A stretch of DNA of 64,000 nt from Puniceicoccales bacterium Verruco_02. Lineage in GTDB: Bacteria > Verrucomicrobiota > Verrucomicrobiia > Opitutales > Oceanipulchritudinaceae. Location: NCBI GenBank assembly GCA_001604585.1, contig LVBW01000024.1:1-64000 (forward strand), read 5' to 3'. Below, one piece after another: positions 51,307-61,995 of the stretch. Within the stretch, counting starts at the first letter, position 1; the number at the start of each line of letters is the position of its first letter. Under the pieces are notes generated by a model. The model made no database searches. It was not told the DNA's origin and saw nothing but the letters and a program-made list of their open reading frames with translations. A program made the position numbers and the translations under genes.

Positions 51307-54090
51307 GTGCAATCCTCCAGCATTCCATCCCTTAAGAAGCACGACTGCGGCATCCTCGTCCGCACCGGCTCCGGTGAACTCATCAGTCTGGACATCTTTT
51401 CAGACAGCATAATCGGCGTCCGCGCAACGAGCCTCCCGGAGCTGCCAAGTAACGACAGCTTCATGGTCGTGGAAGAAAACCGCGAAGCCTGCGCCTTCGA
51501 GTGCGGCGAGGAAAACGGCTCCTTCTGGCTCTCGACAGCCAAGGTGAAGGCAAGCGTCTGCGCCGACTGCGGCCAGGTCAGCTTCTTCGACAAGGACGGC
51601 AAGGCCATCCTGCGCGAAGTTGAGGGCGGGCGCAAGATGACGCCTGTCAACGAAATGGGCGAAGACACCTTCCGCGTGGAGCAGAAGTTCCACTACGACA
51701 ACGTGAACGTGCTCATGGGGCTTGGCGGCCATCAGGACGGCATAGCCAACTACAAGGGCCACGACTGCAACCTTACCCAGTACAACTGCATCGACATTGT
51801 CACCTACTTCTCGACCGACGCCAACTACGGCCTTCTCTGGGACAACGACTCTATCACCAAGTTCGGCGATCCGCGCGAGCACGGCAAACTCGGCAGCGTC
51901 TTCAAGCTCTACAACGAAGACGGCGTCGAAGGCGGCCTGACGGCCCGCTACTACGGCGACAGCGCCTTTGCCTACACACAGGTGAAGCGCGACGAGGACC
52001 AGATCGAATACTCCTTCTTCGAGGAACGCCCCTACGCGCCCAAGGAGTTCAACTTCGACAAAGGCTCCATCAAGTGGACCGGCTTCATCGAAGCACCCGA
52101 GGACGGCGTTTACAAGCTGCGCAGCTACGGCTCGCACTACATCAAGGTGACAATCGACGGGGTGGAATACGTCAACAAGTGGCGCCAGAACTGGATGCCT
52201 TGGCAGAACCTCTTCGAGATCCCCATGAAGGCGGGCCAGAAGCTTCCTGTCACTGTCGAGTGGAACTCGAACGGCGGCTTTTGCGCTCTTCAGGCCCTGT
52301 CCCCCTCCTGCCCCTGCTACAAGGAAGAGATCGCCCTTGAAAGCGAAGTGGGCGAACAGATCCGCTACTACTTTATTTACGGCGAAAGCGTGGACGAGCA
52401 GATCGCCGGTTACCGCAAGCTGACGGGCAAGGCCACGATGCTGCCGCGCTGGACGATGGGCCTCTGGCAGAGCCGCGAGCGTTACGAAACGCAAAAAGAC
52501 CTGCTGGATGTCTGCGCAGAGTTCCGCAAGCGCGAGATACCGCTGGACTGCATAGTGCAGGACTGGCAGTTCTGGGGGCCGGACGGCTGGGGCACGCAGG
52601 ATTTCGACCCCAAGCGCTTCCCCGATCCCGACGGCATGATACGGGACATCCACGAGAAGTACAACGCCAAGCTGCTCATCACGGTGTGGGCCAAGTTCAA
52701 CAAGCACACCGAGCAGTTCAAGCACATGTATGAAAAGGGCTGGATATACAAAAAACAGCCCGACACGGACATCCCCGACTGGCTGGGCTACCCCTACGGC
52801 TTCTACGACGCCTTCAACGAGGACGCGGGCCGCTACTTCTGGGATCTTGCCAACGAAAAACTCTTCAAGAACGGTGCCAGCAACGGCGCCGACGCATGGT
52901 GGCTTGACGCGACAGAGCCGGACATCGTCTCGAACGTGGCGGTAAAGCTCCGCAAGGAGGACATGAACCCCACGGCCAAGGGCAGCGGAGCACGCGTTTA
53001 CAACGCCTTCTCCATCAACCAGTGCCGCTGGGTGTATGAAGGCCAGCGCAAGGCCGACCCGACAAAGCGCGTGACGATCCTCACCCGCTCTTCCTACGCA
53101 GGCCACCAGCGCTACGGCGCGGCCACTTGGAGCGGCGACGTGGCCAGCCGTTGGGAAGACCTCAAAAAGCAGATCCCCTGCGGGCTTAACTTCTGCGCAT
53201 CGGGCATTCCCTACTGGACGACGGACATCGGCGGCTTCGCTGTCGAGGCCCGCTACGAAAAGCCCATCGGCGAGGACGTGGAGGAGTTCCGCGAGCTTCA
53301 GATGCGCTGGTACCAGTTCGGTGTCTTCAACCCCTTCTTCCGCGTTCACGGCCAGTTCCCCTTCCGCGAGGTGTTCCGCCTCGTGCCCGAGGAGCACCCC
53401 GTTTACAAGGCGATGGTCGCCTACAACAAGCTGCGCTACCGCCTGCTGCCCTACCTCTACTCGATGGTGGGTGCTGTCACCTTGGACGACTACACGATGC
53501 TGCGCGCCCTGTTCATGGACTTCCCCGGCGACGCCAATGTGCGCGACATCGAGGACGAGTTCATGTTCGGCCCCGCCTTCCTCGTCGCCCCGGTTACGGA
53601 CTACAAGGCCCGCAGCCGCAAGGTTTACCTGCCCGCAGGTGCCACATGGTATGACTTCCACACGAACAAGCAGTACCTGGGCGGTCAGACCATCACGGTC
53701 GAGGCCCCGCTCGAAGAGGTGCCGCTCTTTGTGCGCGCCGGAAGCATCATCCCCTTCGGCCCCGAGGTGCAGTACGCCAACGAGAACCCGGACGGCCCGG
53801 TGCAGCTTCGCGTCTATCCCGGTGCAGATGGCCAGTTCGGCATCTATCAGGACGAGGGCGACGGCTACGGCTACGAAAAGGGCGACTATTCACGCAGCCT
53901 GCTACAGTGGAACGACGCCGCCTCGACGCTGACAATCGGCGCTCGCATCGGCTCCTTCCCCGGCATGAACCCCAAGAGGCAGGTGTCCGTGGTCCTTGCC
54001 GCAGAGGGCAAGGCCGCTGGCAAGGAACTGTCCACCACGGTGGATCAGTCCCTGACCTACTCGGGCGAAGCTGTCACTGTTAAGCTTTAG
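51307..54090 (+). CDS. GH31 alpha-xylosidase with PA14 insert
   Basis: Glycoside hydrolase family 31 enzyme (927 aa), GTG start. The N-terminal beta-sandwich is followed by a PA14 domain inserted at about residues 207-333 ([31 protein letters not shown]), as in the xyloglucan-specific xylosidase of Cellvibrio. The catalytic barrel follows: [10 protein letters not shown], nucleophile Asp534 in WWLDATEPD, acid/base Asp611 in [19 protein letters not shown]. There is no signal peptide, and an in-frame TAA 46 bp upstream with no other start codon excludes one, so it is probably cytoplasmic. It heads the GH31-GH95-GH2-ABC gene series. Confidence 0.92.
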   Translation: MQSSSIPSLKKHDCGILVRTGSGELISLDIFSDSIIGVRATSLPELPSNDSFMVVEENREACAFECGEENGSFWLSTAKVKASVCADCGQVSFFDKDGKAILREVEGGRKMTPVNEMGEDTFRVEQKFHYDNVNVLMGLGGHQDGIANYKGHDCNLTQYNCIDIVTYFSTDANYGLLWDNDSITKFGDPREHGKLGSVFKLYNEDGVEGGLTARYYGDSAFAYTQVKRDEDQIEYSFFEERPYAPKEFNFDKGSIKWTGFIEAPEDGVYKLRSYGSHYIKVTIDGVEYVNKWRQNWMPWQNLFEIPMKAGQKLPVTVEWNSNGGFCALQALSPSCPCYKEEIALESEVGEQIRYYFIYGESVDEQIAGYRKLTGKATMLPRWTMGLWQSRERYETQKDLLDVCAEFRKREIPLDCIVQDWQFWGPDGWGTQDFDPKRFPDPDGMIRDIHEKYNAKLLITVWAKFNKHTEQFKHMYEKGWIYKKQPDTDIPDWLGYPYGFYDAFNEDAGRYFWDLANEKLFKNGASNGADAWWLDATEPDIVSNVAVKLRKEDMNPTAKGSGARVYNAFSINQCRWVYEGQRKADPTKRVTILTRSSYAGHQRYGAATWSGDVASRWEDLKKQIPCGLNFCASGIPYWTTDIGGFAVEARYEKPIGEDVEEFRELQMRWYQFGVFNPFFRVHGQFPFREVFRLVPEEHPVYKAMVAYNKLRYRLLPYLYSMVGAVTLDDYTMLRALFMDFPGDANVRDIEDEFMFGPAFLVAPVTDYKARSRKVYLPAGATWYDFHTNKQYLGGQTITVEAPLEEVPLFVRAGSIIPFGPEVQYANENPDGPVQLRVYPGADGQFGIYQDEGDGYGYEKGDYSRSLLQWNDAASTLTIGARIGSFPGMNPKRQVSVVLAAEGKAAGKELSTTVDQSLTYSGEAVTVKL

Positions 54091-54104
54091 TCGATTACTT
54101 TCAC

Positions 54105-54140
54105 GCATCCGGGGTCGCCTTCTGGCGCGGCCCCGGATGC
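54105..54140 (+). terminator. Hairpin between GH31 and GH95
   Basis: GCATCCGGGG (54105-54114) and CCCCGGATGC (54131-54140) pair perfectly, and an inner CGCC/GGCG pair extends the stem. No T-tract follows. It may give partial termination or protect the GH31 message 3' end in a polycistronic transcript. Confidence 0.5.
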
Positions 54141-54239
54141 CGTGAGCCGGACATGTTAACGGCCTGTCCGCACTACCTGTCTGCAACATACCCTGTTGCG
54201 GCTGACTGCTTGTGTTTGTACGCTCCAGCTCTCCAGACG

Positions 54240-56747
54240 ATGAAGCACTTACTCCGCCCCGCCCTGCTCCTTTCACTGGCCTTTGTCGGCATTCTGACTG
54301 CCTGCGAAAAGAAAGCTGATAATGCGCCCCGTTCCCAGCTGCCTGATTCTCCCTTGAGCGAAATAAACGGCATGATCGAAATGCCCGCCCCGGCAGCGGA
54401 CCTCATTTCCGAAGGGCTGCCGATAGGCAACGGGCGCATGGGAATGCTGCTCTCGGGCGGCATCGACAGGCAAAGTAACGCCATTTGCGAGGACAGCGTA
54501 TGGTCGGGCTGGCAAAACGACTTTGCCGACAAGGCCGAGGCGGCGGAATATGTAGAGCCAATTCGCGAACTGTTCAGGCAGGGCAAAATCAGCGAGGCGC
54601 AGGATCTGATCAACAAGACCCAGATCAGCCGCATGGACGACGGGCAGGGCCACGGCACCTACGAGGCCTACGGCACTTACGAAATGCTCGCGCGGCTGGA
54701 AATCGAGACAAACCTCGATGCGTCCAAAGCCACAGATTACCGACGCTCTCTGGCAATGAATGTGGGGCTTGTACGAACACGTTTTTCCATCGACGGAGTG
54801 GCTTACTGGCGCGATGCCTTCGCCAGCCGACCGGACGAAGTTCAGGTCATGCACTTCGAGGCCAGCAAAACCGGCCATATCACGTTCTCCGCCACCCTAT
54901 CCCGCCCGGACACAAACGCCACAGTCACGGCGGACGGGAAGGACGCGCTGCTTCTCTCTGGCTGGAACCTCGACAAGGACGGCAGGCCCGCACTCGAATA
55001 CGCCTGCCGCCTCGGTGCCACGGCCAAGGGCGGAAGCGTGGAAGTGAAGGACGGCAAACTCGTCTTTACCGGCTGCGACAAGGTGACGCTCTACATCACG
55101 GCGGGCACCAATTACAAGGGCATGAAAAGCTGGCCCGACTACCTAGACAAGAGCGGCGCCCACCTGTCCCGCACAAAGGAGCAGTTGGAAGCGGCTCGCG
55201 CCAAGGATTTGGCCATACTAGGTAAGGCACATGTGAAGGATTTTGAAAGCCTCTACAATAGATGCGGCATGTATCTGGATCTGGCGAAAGAAGAATACTC
55301 CTCATATGCCAAGGATGCGAACGATACCCCCGCCCGCCTCGACGCCTTCAAAAAGACCCTCGCGGACAACAGCCTCATCTGCACCTACTTCAACTTTGGC
55401 CGCTACCTGCTTATTTCCAGCTCCCGCGAGGGCGACCTGCCCGCGAACCTGCAAGGCATCTGGACGGTCAACTTCTATGAAAAGGACAAGGGCCGCTGGA
55501 ACTACTACACGCCCTGGAACGGCGACTATCACGCCAACGTCAACATCCAGATGAACTACTGGCCCGCGTTCAAGGCAAACCTCGCCGACTGCGCAGGCCC
55601 CGTTTACGACTTTATCGAAGCCTTGCCCGGACCGGGCGCTGTCACGGCCAAAGTCCAGCACGGCTGCGAAGGCTGGACCACGCACACTATGAACAACGTC
55701 TGGGGCTACACCTCGCCGGGCTGGGAGGCGAGCTGGGGCCACTTCCCAATGGCAGGCCCCTGGATGGCCACACATATCTGGGAAGCCTACGCCTACACGC
55801 TCGACAAGGACTTTCTCTCCCGCATGTGGCCTACGCTCAAAGGCTCCGCCGAGTTCATCCTAAGCTGGATGATCCCCGACGAGAACGGCCAGCTAGTCTC
55901 CGGCCCGTCGGAGTCCCCCGAAAACCGCTTCCGCCTGCCCGATGGCAAGATAGGCTACTTCTGCATGGGGCCGACGATGGACCAGCAGCTCGCCTCGCAG
56001 CTACTAAGCGAAACGCTGCGCAGCGCAAAGGTGCTGGGCATAGAGGACGCCTTCACAGCCCGCTGCGCCGAGGCGCTCGCCCTCATCCGGCCAACGCAGA
56101 TCGGCCCCGACGGGCGCATAATGGAATGGTCAGAACCCTTCGAAGAAGTCGAGCCGGGACACCGCCACACCTCCCACCTTTTCGCCGTATATCCCGGCTA
56201 CGACATCACACCCGAAACGACGCCAGAGCTGGCCGCCGCCGCCCGCAAGAGTCTGGAATACCGCATATTCCACGGCGGCGGCTACACCGGCTGGAGCCGC
56301 GCCATGATGATAGGCCAGTGGGCACGTCTGAACGACGGAGTGAAGGCCTACGAGAACCTTCAGGCCCTGCTGGCAGAGTCCACCCTGCCGAACCTCTTCG
56401 ACACCCACCCGCCCTTCCAGATCGACGGCAACTTTGGCGCAACGGCGGCCATTATCGAGATGCTCATGCAGAGCCAGCTATTGCCCGATGGGACAGTGCG
56501 CATCAAGCTGCTCCCCGCCCTGCCCGGCCAGTGGCCCACGGGGAAAATCGAGGGCATCCGCGCACAGGGCGCGGTCACTGTGGACATCGAATGGCGGGAA
56601 GGGGCGCTTAAATACGTAATCCTTTGTGCGGACAAGGACATCGAAGCCGAACTGAACCTTGGCCACCTGCGCGGCAAAGTCAGCCTAAGAGCGGGCCAGC
56701 CGCAGAAGCTCGACGCAGCCTTCAGCCCCCTGCAAGGCTGCAAATAG
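54240..56747 (+). CDS. GH95 alpha-L-fucosidase, lipoprotein
   Basis: Family 95 alpha-1,2-L-fucosidase (835 aa). The start at 54240 gives [22 protein letters not shown], a lipoprotein signal with Cys22 followed by Glu; an upstream start adds a senseless leader. The active-site cluster matches the family: Asn433 and Asn435 in [14 protein letters not shown], Glu561 in SGPSESPEN, and Asp729 in [11 protein letters not shown]. The first domain is the N-terminal beta region ([17 protein letters not shown]). It should remove fucose from xyloglucan side chains while anchored to a membrane in the periplasm. It precedes GH2 by 71 bp. Confidence 0.93.
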   Translation: MKHLLRPALLLSLAFVGILTACEKKADNAPRSQLPDSPLSEINGMIEMPAPAADLISEGLPIGNGRMGMLLSGGIDRQSNAICEDSVWSGWQNDFADKAEAAEYVEPIRELFRQGKISEAQDLINKTQISRMDDGQGHGTYEAYGTYEMLARLEIETNLDASKATDYRRSLAMNVGLVRTRFSIDGVAYWRDAFASRPDEVQVMHFEASKTGHITFSATLSRPDTNATVTADGKDALLLSGWNLDKDGRPALEYACRLGATAKGGSVEVKDGKLVFTGCDKVTLYITAGTNYKGMKSWPDYLDKSGAHLSRTKEQLEAARAKDLAILGKAHVKDFESLYNRCGMYLDLAKEEYSSYAKDANDTPARLDAFKKTLADNSLICTYFNFGRYLLISSSREGDLPANLQGIWTVNFYEKDKGRWNYYTPWNGDYHANVNIQMNYWPAFKANLADCAGPVYDFIEALPGPGAVTAKVQHGCEGWTTHTMNNVWGYTSPGWEASWGHFPMAGPWMATHIWEAYAYTLDKDFLSRMWPTLKGSAEFILSWMIPDENGQLVSGPSESPENRFRLPDGKIGYFCMGPTMDQQLASQLLSETLRSAKVLGIEDAFTARCAEALALIRPTQIGPDGRIMEWSEPFEEVEPGHRHTSHLFAVYPGYDITPETTPELAAAARKSLEYRIFHGGGYTGWSRAMMIGQWARLNDGVKAYENLQALLAESTLPNLFDTHPPFQIDGNFGATAAIIEMLMQSQLLPDGTVRIKLLPALPGQWPTGKIEGIRAQGAVTVDIEWREGALKYVILCADKDIEAELNLGHLRGKVSLRAGQPQKLDAAFSPLQGCK

Positions 56748-56818
56748 TAAGCATAAAACGACGCCCCGCAGAGGCGTCCCTACCCCTGCACAGACAACAA
56801 CCTGCACAACGTGACTTT

Positions 56819-59650
56819 ATGAAAGCAAGCCTACTTACGATACCCCTTATGCTTGCGGCCAGCGCCGCCAGCGCCGCACTATCCACACAAACCCTCAACG
56901 AAGGCTGGCGCTTCAGCCTCGGCGAACAGCCAGCCTTGGTCACCACCCCCGGCTACGACGACAGCACATGGCAGAGCGTGCGCGTACCGCACGACTGGGC
57001 CATATCCGGCCCCTTCGACCCCGATACACACGGATACTCCGGCAAGCTGCCCTGGCGCGGCGTTGGCTATTACAGAACGACGCTCGACCTCTCCGCGCTC
57101 GAAAGCGGGCAACGGGTGTATCTCGACTTCGACGGGGTGATGGCCAAGAGCAAGGTGTACGTAAATGGCCAGCTCGCGGGCGGCTGGGACTACGGCTACA
57201 ACAGCTTCCGCGTCGATGCCACACCCTACATAATCCCCGGCGAGGCCAACTCGCTGACCGTCGTGGCCGACACGCGCGAAGGAGTCTGGGACACGCGCTG
57301 GTACCCCGGCGCGGGCATATACCGCAAAGTGGTCCTGCAAATCGACTCCCCCCTGCACATCGCGCACTGGGGCCAGAAGATTACGCACAACGGCGACGAA
57401 CTCTCCGGGCGCAAGCCATCGGTCCTTCGCATCGGTACAAGGCTCGAAAACCACGATAGCGCCGATCGCGAAGTGGAGGTGGAGACCGTCCTCATAAGCC
57501 CCTGCGGCAAGGAAGCAGGCCGCAGCACAAGCCGCGTCAAAGCGCCAGCCAAAGGCGATGTGAGCGCCGCCAACGCCCTGCCTCTTTCCCAGCCCGTCCT
57601 CTGGGACATAGACAACCCCGCCCTTTACACGGTCCAGACCATCGTGCGCAGCGGCAGCGAGGTGCTCGACACGACGAGCATCCGCTACGGCATACGCACC
57701 TTTGCCTTCACAGCCGACGACGGCTTCCACCTCAACGGCCGCCGCGTGCAGCTCTACGGCGTGAACCTGCACCACGACCTTGGCCCCATCGGCGCCGCCT
57801 TCAACCGCCGCGCCGCACAAAGACAGCTTCAAATCATGCAGGAAGCAGGCGTCAACGCCCTGCGCACAAGCCACAACCCGCCAGCACCCGAGGTGCTCGA
57901 CCTTTGCGACGAGATGGGCATCCTCGTCTGGGACGAGGTGTTCGACAAGTGGAACAACACGGCGGGCCGCTTCGAGGGCGAGCCGGACTTGTACGAATTT
58001 GGCCGCAGGCAGGTGCGCAACATGGTCCTGCGCGACCGCAACCACCCAAGCATCGTTGTCTGGAGCGTGGGCAACGAAATCCTAGAAGGGGGCAGCGAGG
58101 ACATCACGCCCGAGCGCACCGCCTACATGGTATCTTTCGTCAAGGAGTTCGACCAGAGCCGCCCCGTGGGCATGGCCAACCACATCCCCGGCATGAGCGA
58201 GAAGCCCAACTTCGAGGCGCTCGACCTCACAGGCTGGAACTACGCGCGCCGCTACTGGCGGATGCACGAGCTGTACCCGGAAAAGCCCATCATTTACTCC
58301 GAGAGCGCGTCCGCAGTGTCCACCCGCGGCTACTACGAGCCTGAACTGCCAGAGCGGCGCACGGACCGCAACCTGAAGACCCTTCAGGTGTGCTCCTACG
58401 ACCTGAACAGCGCCGACTGGTCCGACATAGTTGACGTGGAATTCGCCCTCATGGAAAAGGACCGCTTCGTATCGGGCGAATTCGTGTGGACAGGCATCGA
58501 CTACCTTGGCGAACCAACGCCCTTCGACGCCGAGGCGCGCAGCTCCTACTTCGGCTTTGTTGACCTTTGCGGCCTGCCCAAGGACCGCTTCTACCTTTAC
58601 CGCAGCCACTGGAGGCCCGAAGTGCCCACCGTCCACATCCTGCCGCACTGGAACTGGCAGGGCCGCGAAGGAAAGAACGTGCCCGTCTTCGTTTACACAA
58701 ACGGACACAGCGCGGAGCTGTTCCTTAACGGCAAAAGCCTTGGCAAGCGCGTGAAGGGCGAGGTGCCCCCCCGCGCCGCAACAATCCCCATCGCCTCCGC
58801 CACTGCCACAAGCAGCGCAAAGGGCCACGCCCCCGCTCTGGCCGCCGATGGCGACGAGGACAGCCTCTGGCGGGCAGCAGAGGCCGGGGCCAGCCTCACG
58901 CTCGACCTTGGCAAGGCGGCCAAGCTAGGCTACATCGCCTTTTCCTTCGAGAACAAGGAGAACCTCTACGCATACACGCTGGAAGCTTCCAGCGATGGCC
59001 GTGCATGGAAAAAGCTGACCGACAAGCAGAGCAGCGAATTCCCCCTCTACAGCGGCCCGCGCGAGAAGTACCACACCGTGGACACCACAGCCCGCTACCT
59101 GCGCCTGCGCTTTGGCGAATGCCGCGATGGCAACCTGCCCGCGGTCCGCAGCGTGAAGCTCTACCCCGAGGTGGTGGAGCCGGAATACTACGATGTCAGC
59201 TACCAGTACCGCCTGCGCTGGAACCAAGTAGCCTACGAAGCGGGAGAACTCAAAGCCGTTGCCTACGACAAGAGCGGGGCCAAAATTGGCGAGGCAGTCG
59301 TGCGCACGGCGGGTAAGCCCGCAAAGCTGCGCCTTTCCCCGGACAAGAGCACTCTCGACGACAGCGGCGATGACATGTCCTTCATAGTCGTGGAGGCTCT
59401 GGACAAGGACGGCAACCTTTGCCCCCTTGCCGACCACATGGTGGAATTCTCCATCGAAGGAGCCGGAGAGTTGGCCGGAGCCGACAACGGCAACCCGATG
59501 TGCTTCGAGTCCTTTGCCGACAGCCGCCAGAGCCTGTCCTATGGCAAGGCAGTGCTTGTTATCCGCGCCACCAAGGCGGGGGAAATCAAGGTCAAAGCCA
59601 GCGCCGAAGGACTTGAAGATTCCTGTGTTACGCTTTACGTACGCCCCTAG
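56819..59650 (+). CDS. GH2 beta-galactosidase with inserted discoidin module
   Basis: Glycoside hydrolase family 2 enzyme (943 aa), most likely beta-galactosidase. The signal peptide ends near ASAASA (residues 14-19). Sugar-binding jelly-roll, Ig-like domain and barrel follow, with acid/base Glu420 in WSVGNEILEG and nucleophile Glu495 in IIYSESASAV. The C-terminal DUF4982-type domain is split: residues 622-650 (VFVYTNGHSAELFLNGKSLG) and 790-830 (YQYRLRWNQVAYEAGELKAV) are separated by a discoidin (F5/8 type C) domain at about 658-784. The start is at 56819 and no Shine-Dalgarno sequence is present. It is the galactose-removing enzyme of the locus, probably periplasmic. Confidence 0.9.
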   Translation: MKASLLTIPLMLAASAASAALSTQTLNEGWRFSLGEQPALVTTPGYDDSTWQSVRVPHDWAISGPFDPDTHGYSGKLPWRGVGYYRTTLDLSALESGQRVYLDFDGVMAKSKVYVNGQLAGGWDYGYNSFRVDATPYIIPGEANSLTVVADTREGVWDTRWYPGAGIYRKVVLQIDSPLHIAHWGQKITHNGDELSGRKPSVLRIGTRLENHDSADREVEVETVLISPCGKEAGRSTSRVKAPAKGDVSAANALPLSQPVLWDIDNPALYTVQTIVRSGSEVLDTTSIRYGIRTFAFTADDGFHLNGRRVQLYGVNLHHDLGPIGAAFNRRAAQRQLQIMQEAGVNALRTSHNPPAPEVLDLCDEMGILVWDEVFDKWNNTAGRFEGEPDLYEFGRRQVRNMVLRDRNHPSIVVWSVGNEILEGGSEDITPERTAYMVSFVKEFDQSRPVGMANHIPGMSEKPNFEALDLTGWNYARRYWRMHELYPEKPIIYSESASAVSTRGYYEPELPERRTDRNLKTLQVCSYDLNSADWSDIVDVEFALMEKDRFVSGEFVWTGIDYLGEPTPFDAEARSSYFGFVDLCGLPKDRFYLYRSHWRPEVPTVHILPHWNWQGREGKNVPVFVYTNGHSAELFLNGKSLGKRVKGEVPPRAATIPIASATATSSAKGHAPALAADGDEDSLWRAAEAGASLTLDLGKAAKLGYIAFSFENKENLYAYTLEASSDGRAWKKLTDKQSSEFPLYSGPREKYHTVDTTARYLRLRFGECRDGNLPAVRSVKLYPEVVEPEYYDVSYQYRLRWNQVAYEAGELKAVAYDKSGAKIGEAVVRTAGKPAKLRLSPDKSTLDDSGDDMSFIVVEALDKDGNLCPLADHMVEFSIEGAGELAGADNGNPMCFESFADSRQSLSYGKAVLVIRATKAGEIKVKASAEGLEDSCVTLYVRP

Positions 59651-59698
59651 CCTGTGCATACTCTGTCCGTGGCCTGTCCAACCCCGCCCGGACCTTAA

Positions 59699-61111
59699 GT
59701 GAGACGCTCCTTACTCAACGCCATCAGCAGCCTGCTGTCCCTGCCGGTCAGCCTACTGGCCCTGCTTGCGCTTGCGCTTCTTTCCTCCGTGCTCGTGTTG
59801 ATGCGCGGGGGAAAGAAGCAGGAGGGTCTGCTTTTCTGGAGCTTTGCCAGAGAGCACCTGCGCGCCTACGTGTCGCAGACAGAGAAGTGGAACCGCGCCC
59901 ATCCCGACTATCAGGTGACTCTGGCCTACATATCCGAACAGGCTCTGACCGACCGCATGATGGGCAGCTTCTTTGCCGGGACGCCCAGCGCAGACATGAT
60001 CGAGATGAACCAGGGGCCGAACGTCAACGCATGGCGAGGGCCGGACGAGGCCACTGGCTACCGCGACCTCGCCCCCCTGCTGCGCCGCGACGGACTGCTC
60101 GACAAGATTAACCCGCCCTCAATCTCACCGTGGACCAGGCAAGGCCGCATCTACGGCCTACCGCACGATGTTCACCCCGTGCTGCTCTGCTACCGGGCGG
60201 ACATTCTGGAAGCGGCGGGCATCGACATGGAAAGCTTGGACACATGGGACGAGTTTTTCGACGCTCTGGCCCCGCTCTGCGTGGATCTGGACGGGGACGG
60301 CTACCGCGACCGCTACGCGCTGGAGCTGTCCGAAACGATGCACTACATGGTCGTAATGCTGGTGGATCAGGCTGGCGGCGTGCTCGTGGACGACGAGGAC
60401 AACGTGCTCATGGACAGCCCCGTCGTGGCCGATGTGCTGGCCCGGCTGGCCCGCCGGGCGGCGGCGCGCGACAAGCTGACGGCAGACATCCCTGTTTTTA
60501 CAGCCGCCGCGGCGCAGCCTCTGCTCAAAGGGCAGGTGCTGGCGTGGCTCTGCCCGGACTGGCGCGTGGCCAACATGTACGACACAGCCCCCGGTCTCGC
60601 TGGCAAGGTGAAGCTGATGCCCCTGCCCGCATGGGAAGAGGGCGGCAGGCGCACAAGCGTTCTAGGAGGCACAATGCTGGGCCTGCCCAAGGTGACGCGC
60701 GGGGGCAATGAAACGGCCGAAGCATCGTGGCAGTTCGCCAAAGATCTGTACTTTTCCAAGGAAACGGCGGAGCTTCTCTTTCGAGAGTCGGGAATAGTCA
60801 CCCCCATACGCGACTACTGGAAGCTGCCCGTGTTCGACGAACCAAGCGACTACTTCTGCGGGCAGCCCTTCGGGCGCATGTTCATCGAGCAGGCCCCTGA
60901 TGTGCCCATGCGAAGCAGCTCGCCCTACCTGCAACAGGCAAGCGAAGAGCTGCTCTCCAGCTTCACCCGCCTTGTCAGCTACGCAAACGCGAACGACCCC
61001 GACGAGCTGCCCGCCCTGCGCATGGAGGCCCAGCGCCTGCTGGCATTGGCAGCAAAGAAAGTGCGTCTGATGGTCGATCGGAGCGCATTCCGGGAAGGGA
61101 GCCTCCGATGA
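59699..61111 (+). CDS. Membrane-anchored sugar ABC binding protein
   Basis: Solute-binding protein of the extracellular family 1 (470 aa, GTG start). A hydrophobic segment (about residues 10-36) is followed by RGGKKQEG with neither lipobox Cys nor a clean cleavage site, so it seems anchored by an uncleaved helix. Typical folds follow: IYGLPHDVHPVLLCYRADIL and DTWDEFFDALAPL. A calcium-loop-like DLDGDGYRDRY is present, as in some sugar-binding proteins. It shares a 4-bp overlap with the first permease gene. Likely ligands are trimmed xyloglucan oligosaccharides. Confidence 0.87.
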   Translation: MRRSLLNAISSLLSLPVSLLALLALALLSSVLVLMRGGKKQEGLLFWSFAREHLRAYVSQTEKWNRAHPDYQVTLAYISEQALTDRMMGSFFAGTPSADMIEMNQGPNVNAWRGPDEATGYRDLAPLLRRDGLLDKINPPSISPWTRQGRIYGLPHDVHPVLLCYRADILEAAGIDMESLDTWDEFFDALAPLCVDLDGDGYRDRYALELSETMHYMVVMLVDQAGGVLVDDEDNVLMDSPVVADVLARLARRAAARDKLTADIPVFTAAAAQPLLKGQVLAWLCPDWRVANMYDTAPGLAGKVKLMPLPAWEEGGRRTSVLGGTMLGLPKVTRGGNETAEASWQFAKDLYFSKETAELLFRESGIVTPIRDYWKLPVFDEPSDYFCGQPFGRMFIEQAPDVPMRSSSPYLQQASEELLSSFTRLVSYANANDPDELPALRMEAQRLLALAAKKVRLMVDRSAFREGSLR

Positions 61112-61995
61112 GCCGCCGCCGCAGAGCCGTTGCCCCCTGGGTGCCATACTTTTTCATAGCGCCCTTCCTCTTGAGCTTTGCCCTGTTCACGCTCTACCCG
61201 CTAATCCAGTCGGTAATCCTGACTACGAGGCAGAGCTTCGGCCCCGGCTACGACCATTACGTGGGACTGGCCAACTTCAGCAACATACTCTCTGATGCCA
61301 AGTTCTGGGTCGCGCTCAAGAACACCCTCACTTTCGCCATAATCTCGGTAGGGATCCAGATGCCCCTTTCGCTGGGGCTAGCCCTGCTGATGAACCAGCC
61401 TTGGCTTAGGGGACGGTCCCTGTTCCGCCTTGCCATATTCTCACCCGCACTCGTCGGCTCGGTCTTCGTTGGCATAATGTCGGCCATAGTGTTCCAGAAA
61501 CGCACGGGGATGCTCAATCAGGTGCTGCACAGCCTGTTCAACTTTGACCCGGACTTCCCTTGGCTTTCAACGCACCTTATGCCTGCCATGATCATAGCCT
61601 CGCTCTGGATGTGGACGGGCTTCAACATGATCTACTTTCTTGCCGCCCTCCAGAACGTGGACCGAGAGCTTGTCGAGGCCGCGTCGATCGACGGGGCCGG
61701 GCCGGTGCAGAGATTCCTGCACATCACCCTGCCGACGATAAGGCCCGTGGCGGGCTTTGTGACGCTTATTTGCATGATCGCGAGCCTTCAGATTTTCGAA
61801 CTTCCCTATCTGATGCTGGCAAGGCTCAACTCCGGGCCGGAAGACAGGGGCCTGACCGTTGTCATGTACCTGTACCAGACTGGCTTCAACATCGGCGACC
61901 TTGGCTATGCAAGCGCCATTGGCTGGATACTGGCCATATTGCTCATTTCGCTCTCCATCCTGTACCGTCGCCTCAGCAGGGGGGAAGCCGTATGA
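61108..61995 (+). CDS. Sugar ABC transporter permease 1 (MalF/UgpA type)
   Basis: Inner-membrane permease of the carbohydrate uptake-1 class (295 aa). Six helices are predicted, starting with FFIAPFLLSFALFTLYPLIQS. The EAA loop EAASIDGAGPVQRFLHITLP near residues 190-209 contacts the ATPase. It is preceded by GGGAG-like GGGAGCC (AAGGGAG 8 nt upstream), a fair ribosome site. It overlaps the genes on both sides by 4 bp (ATGA), so three genes are coupled. Confidence 0.92.
   Translation: MSRRRRAVAPWVPYFFIAPFLLSFALFTLYPLIQSVILTTRQSFGPGYDHYVGLANFSNILSDAKFWVALKNTLTFAIISVGIQMPLSLGLALLMNQPWLRGRSLFRLAIFSPALVGSVFVGIMSAIVFQKRTGMLNQVLHSLFNFDPDFPWLSTHLMPAMIIASLWMWTGFNMIYFLAALQNVDRELVEAASIDGAGPVQRFLHITLPTIRPVAGFVTLICMIASLQIFELPYLMLARLNSGPEDRGLTVVMYLYQTGFNIGDLGYASAIGWILAILLISLSILYRRLSRGEAV

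Noticed and set aside
51400-53661. A 753-aa open frame antisense to GH31
   Set aside because: It mirrors the codon bias of the GH31 gene and shows no domain or signal; a shadow frame.
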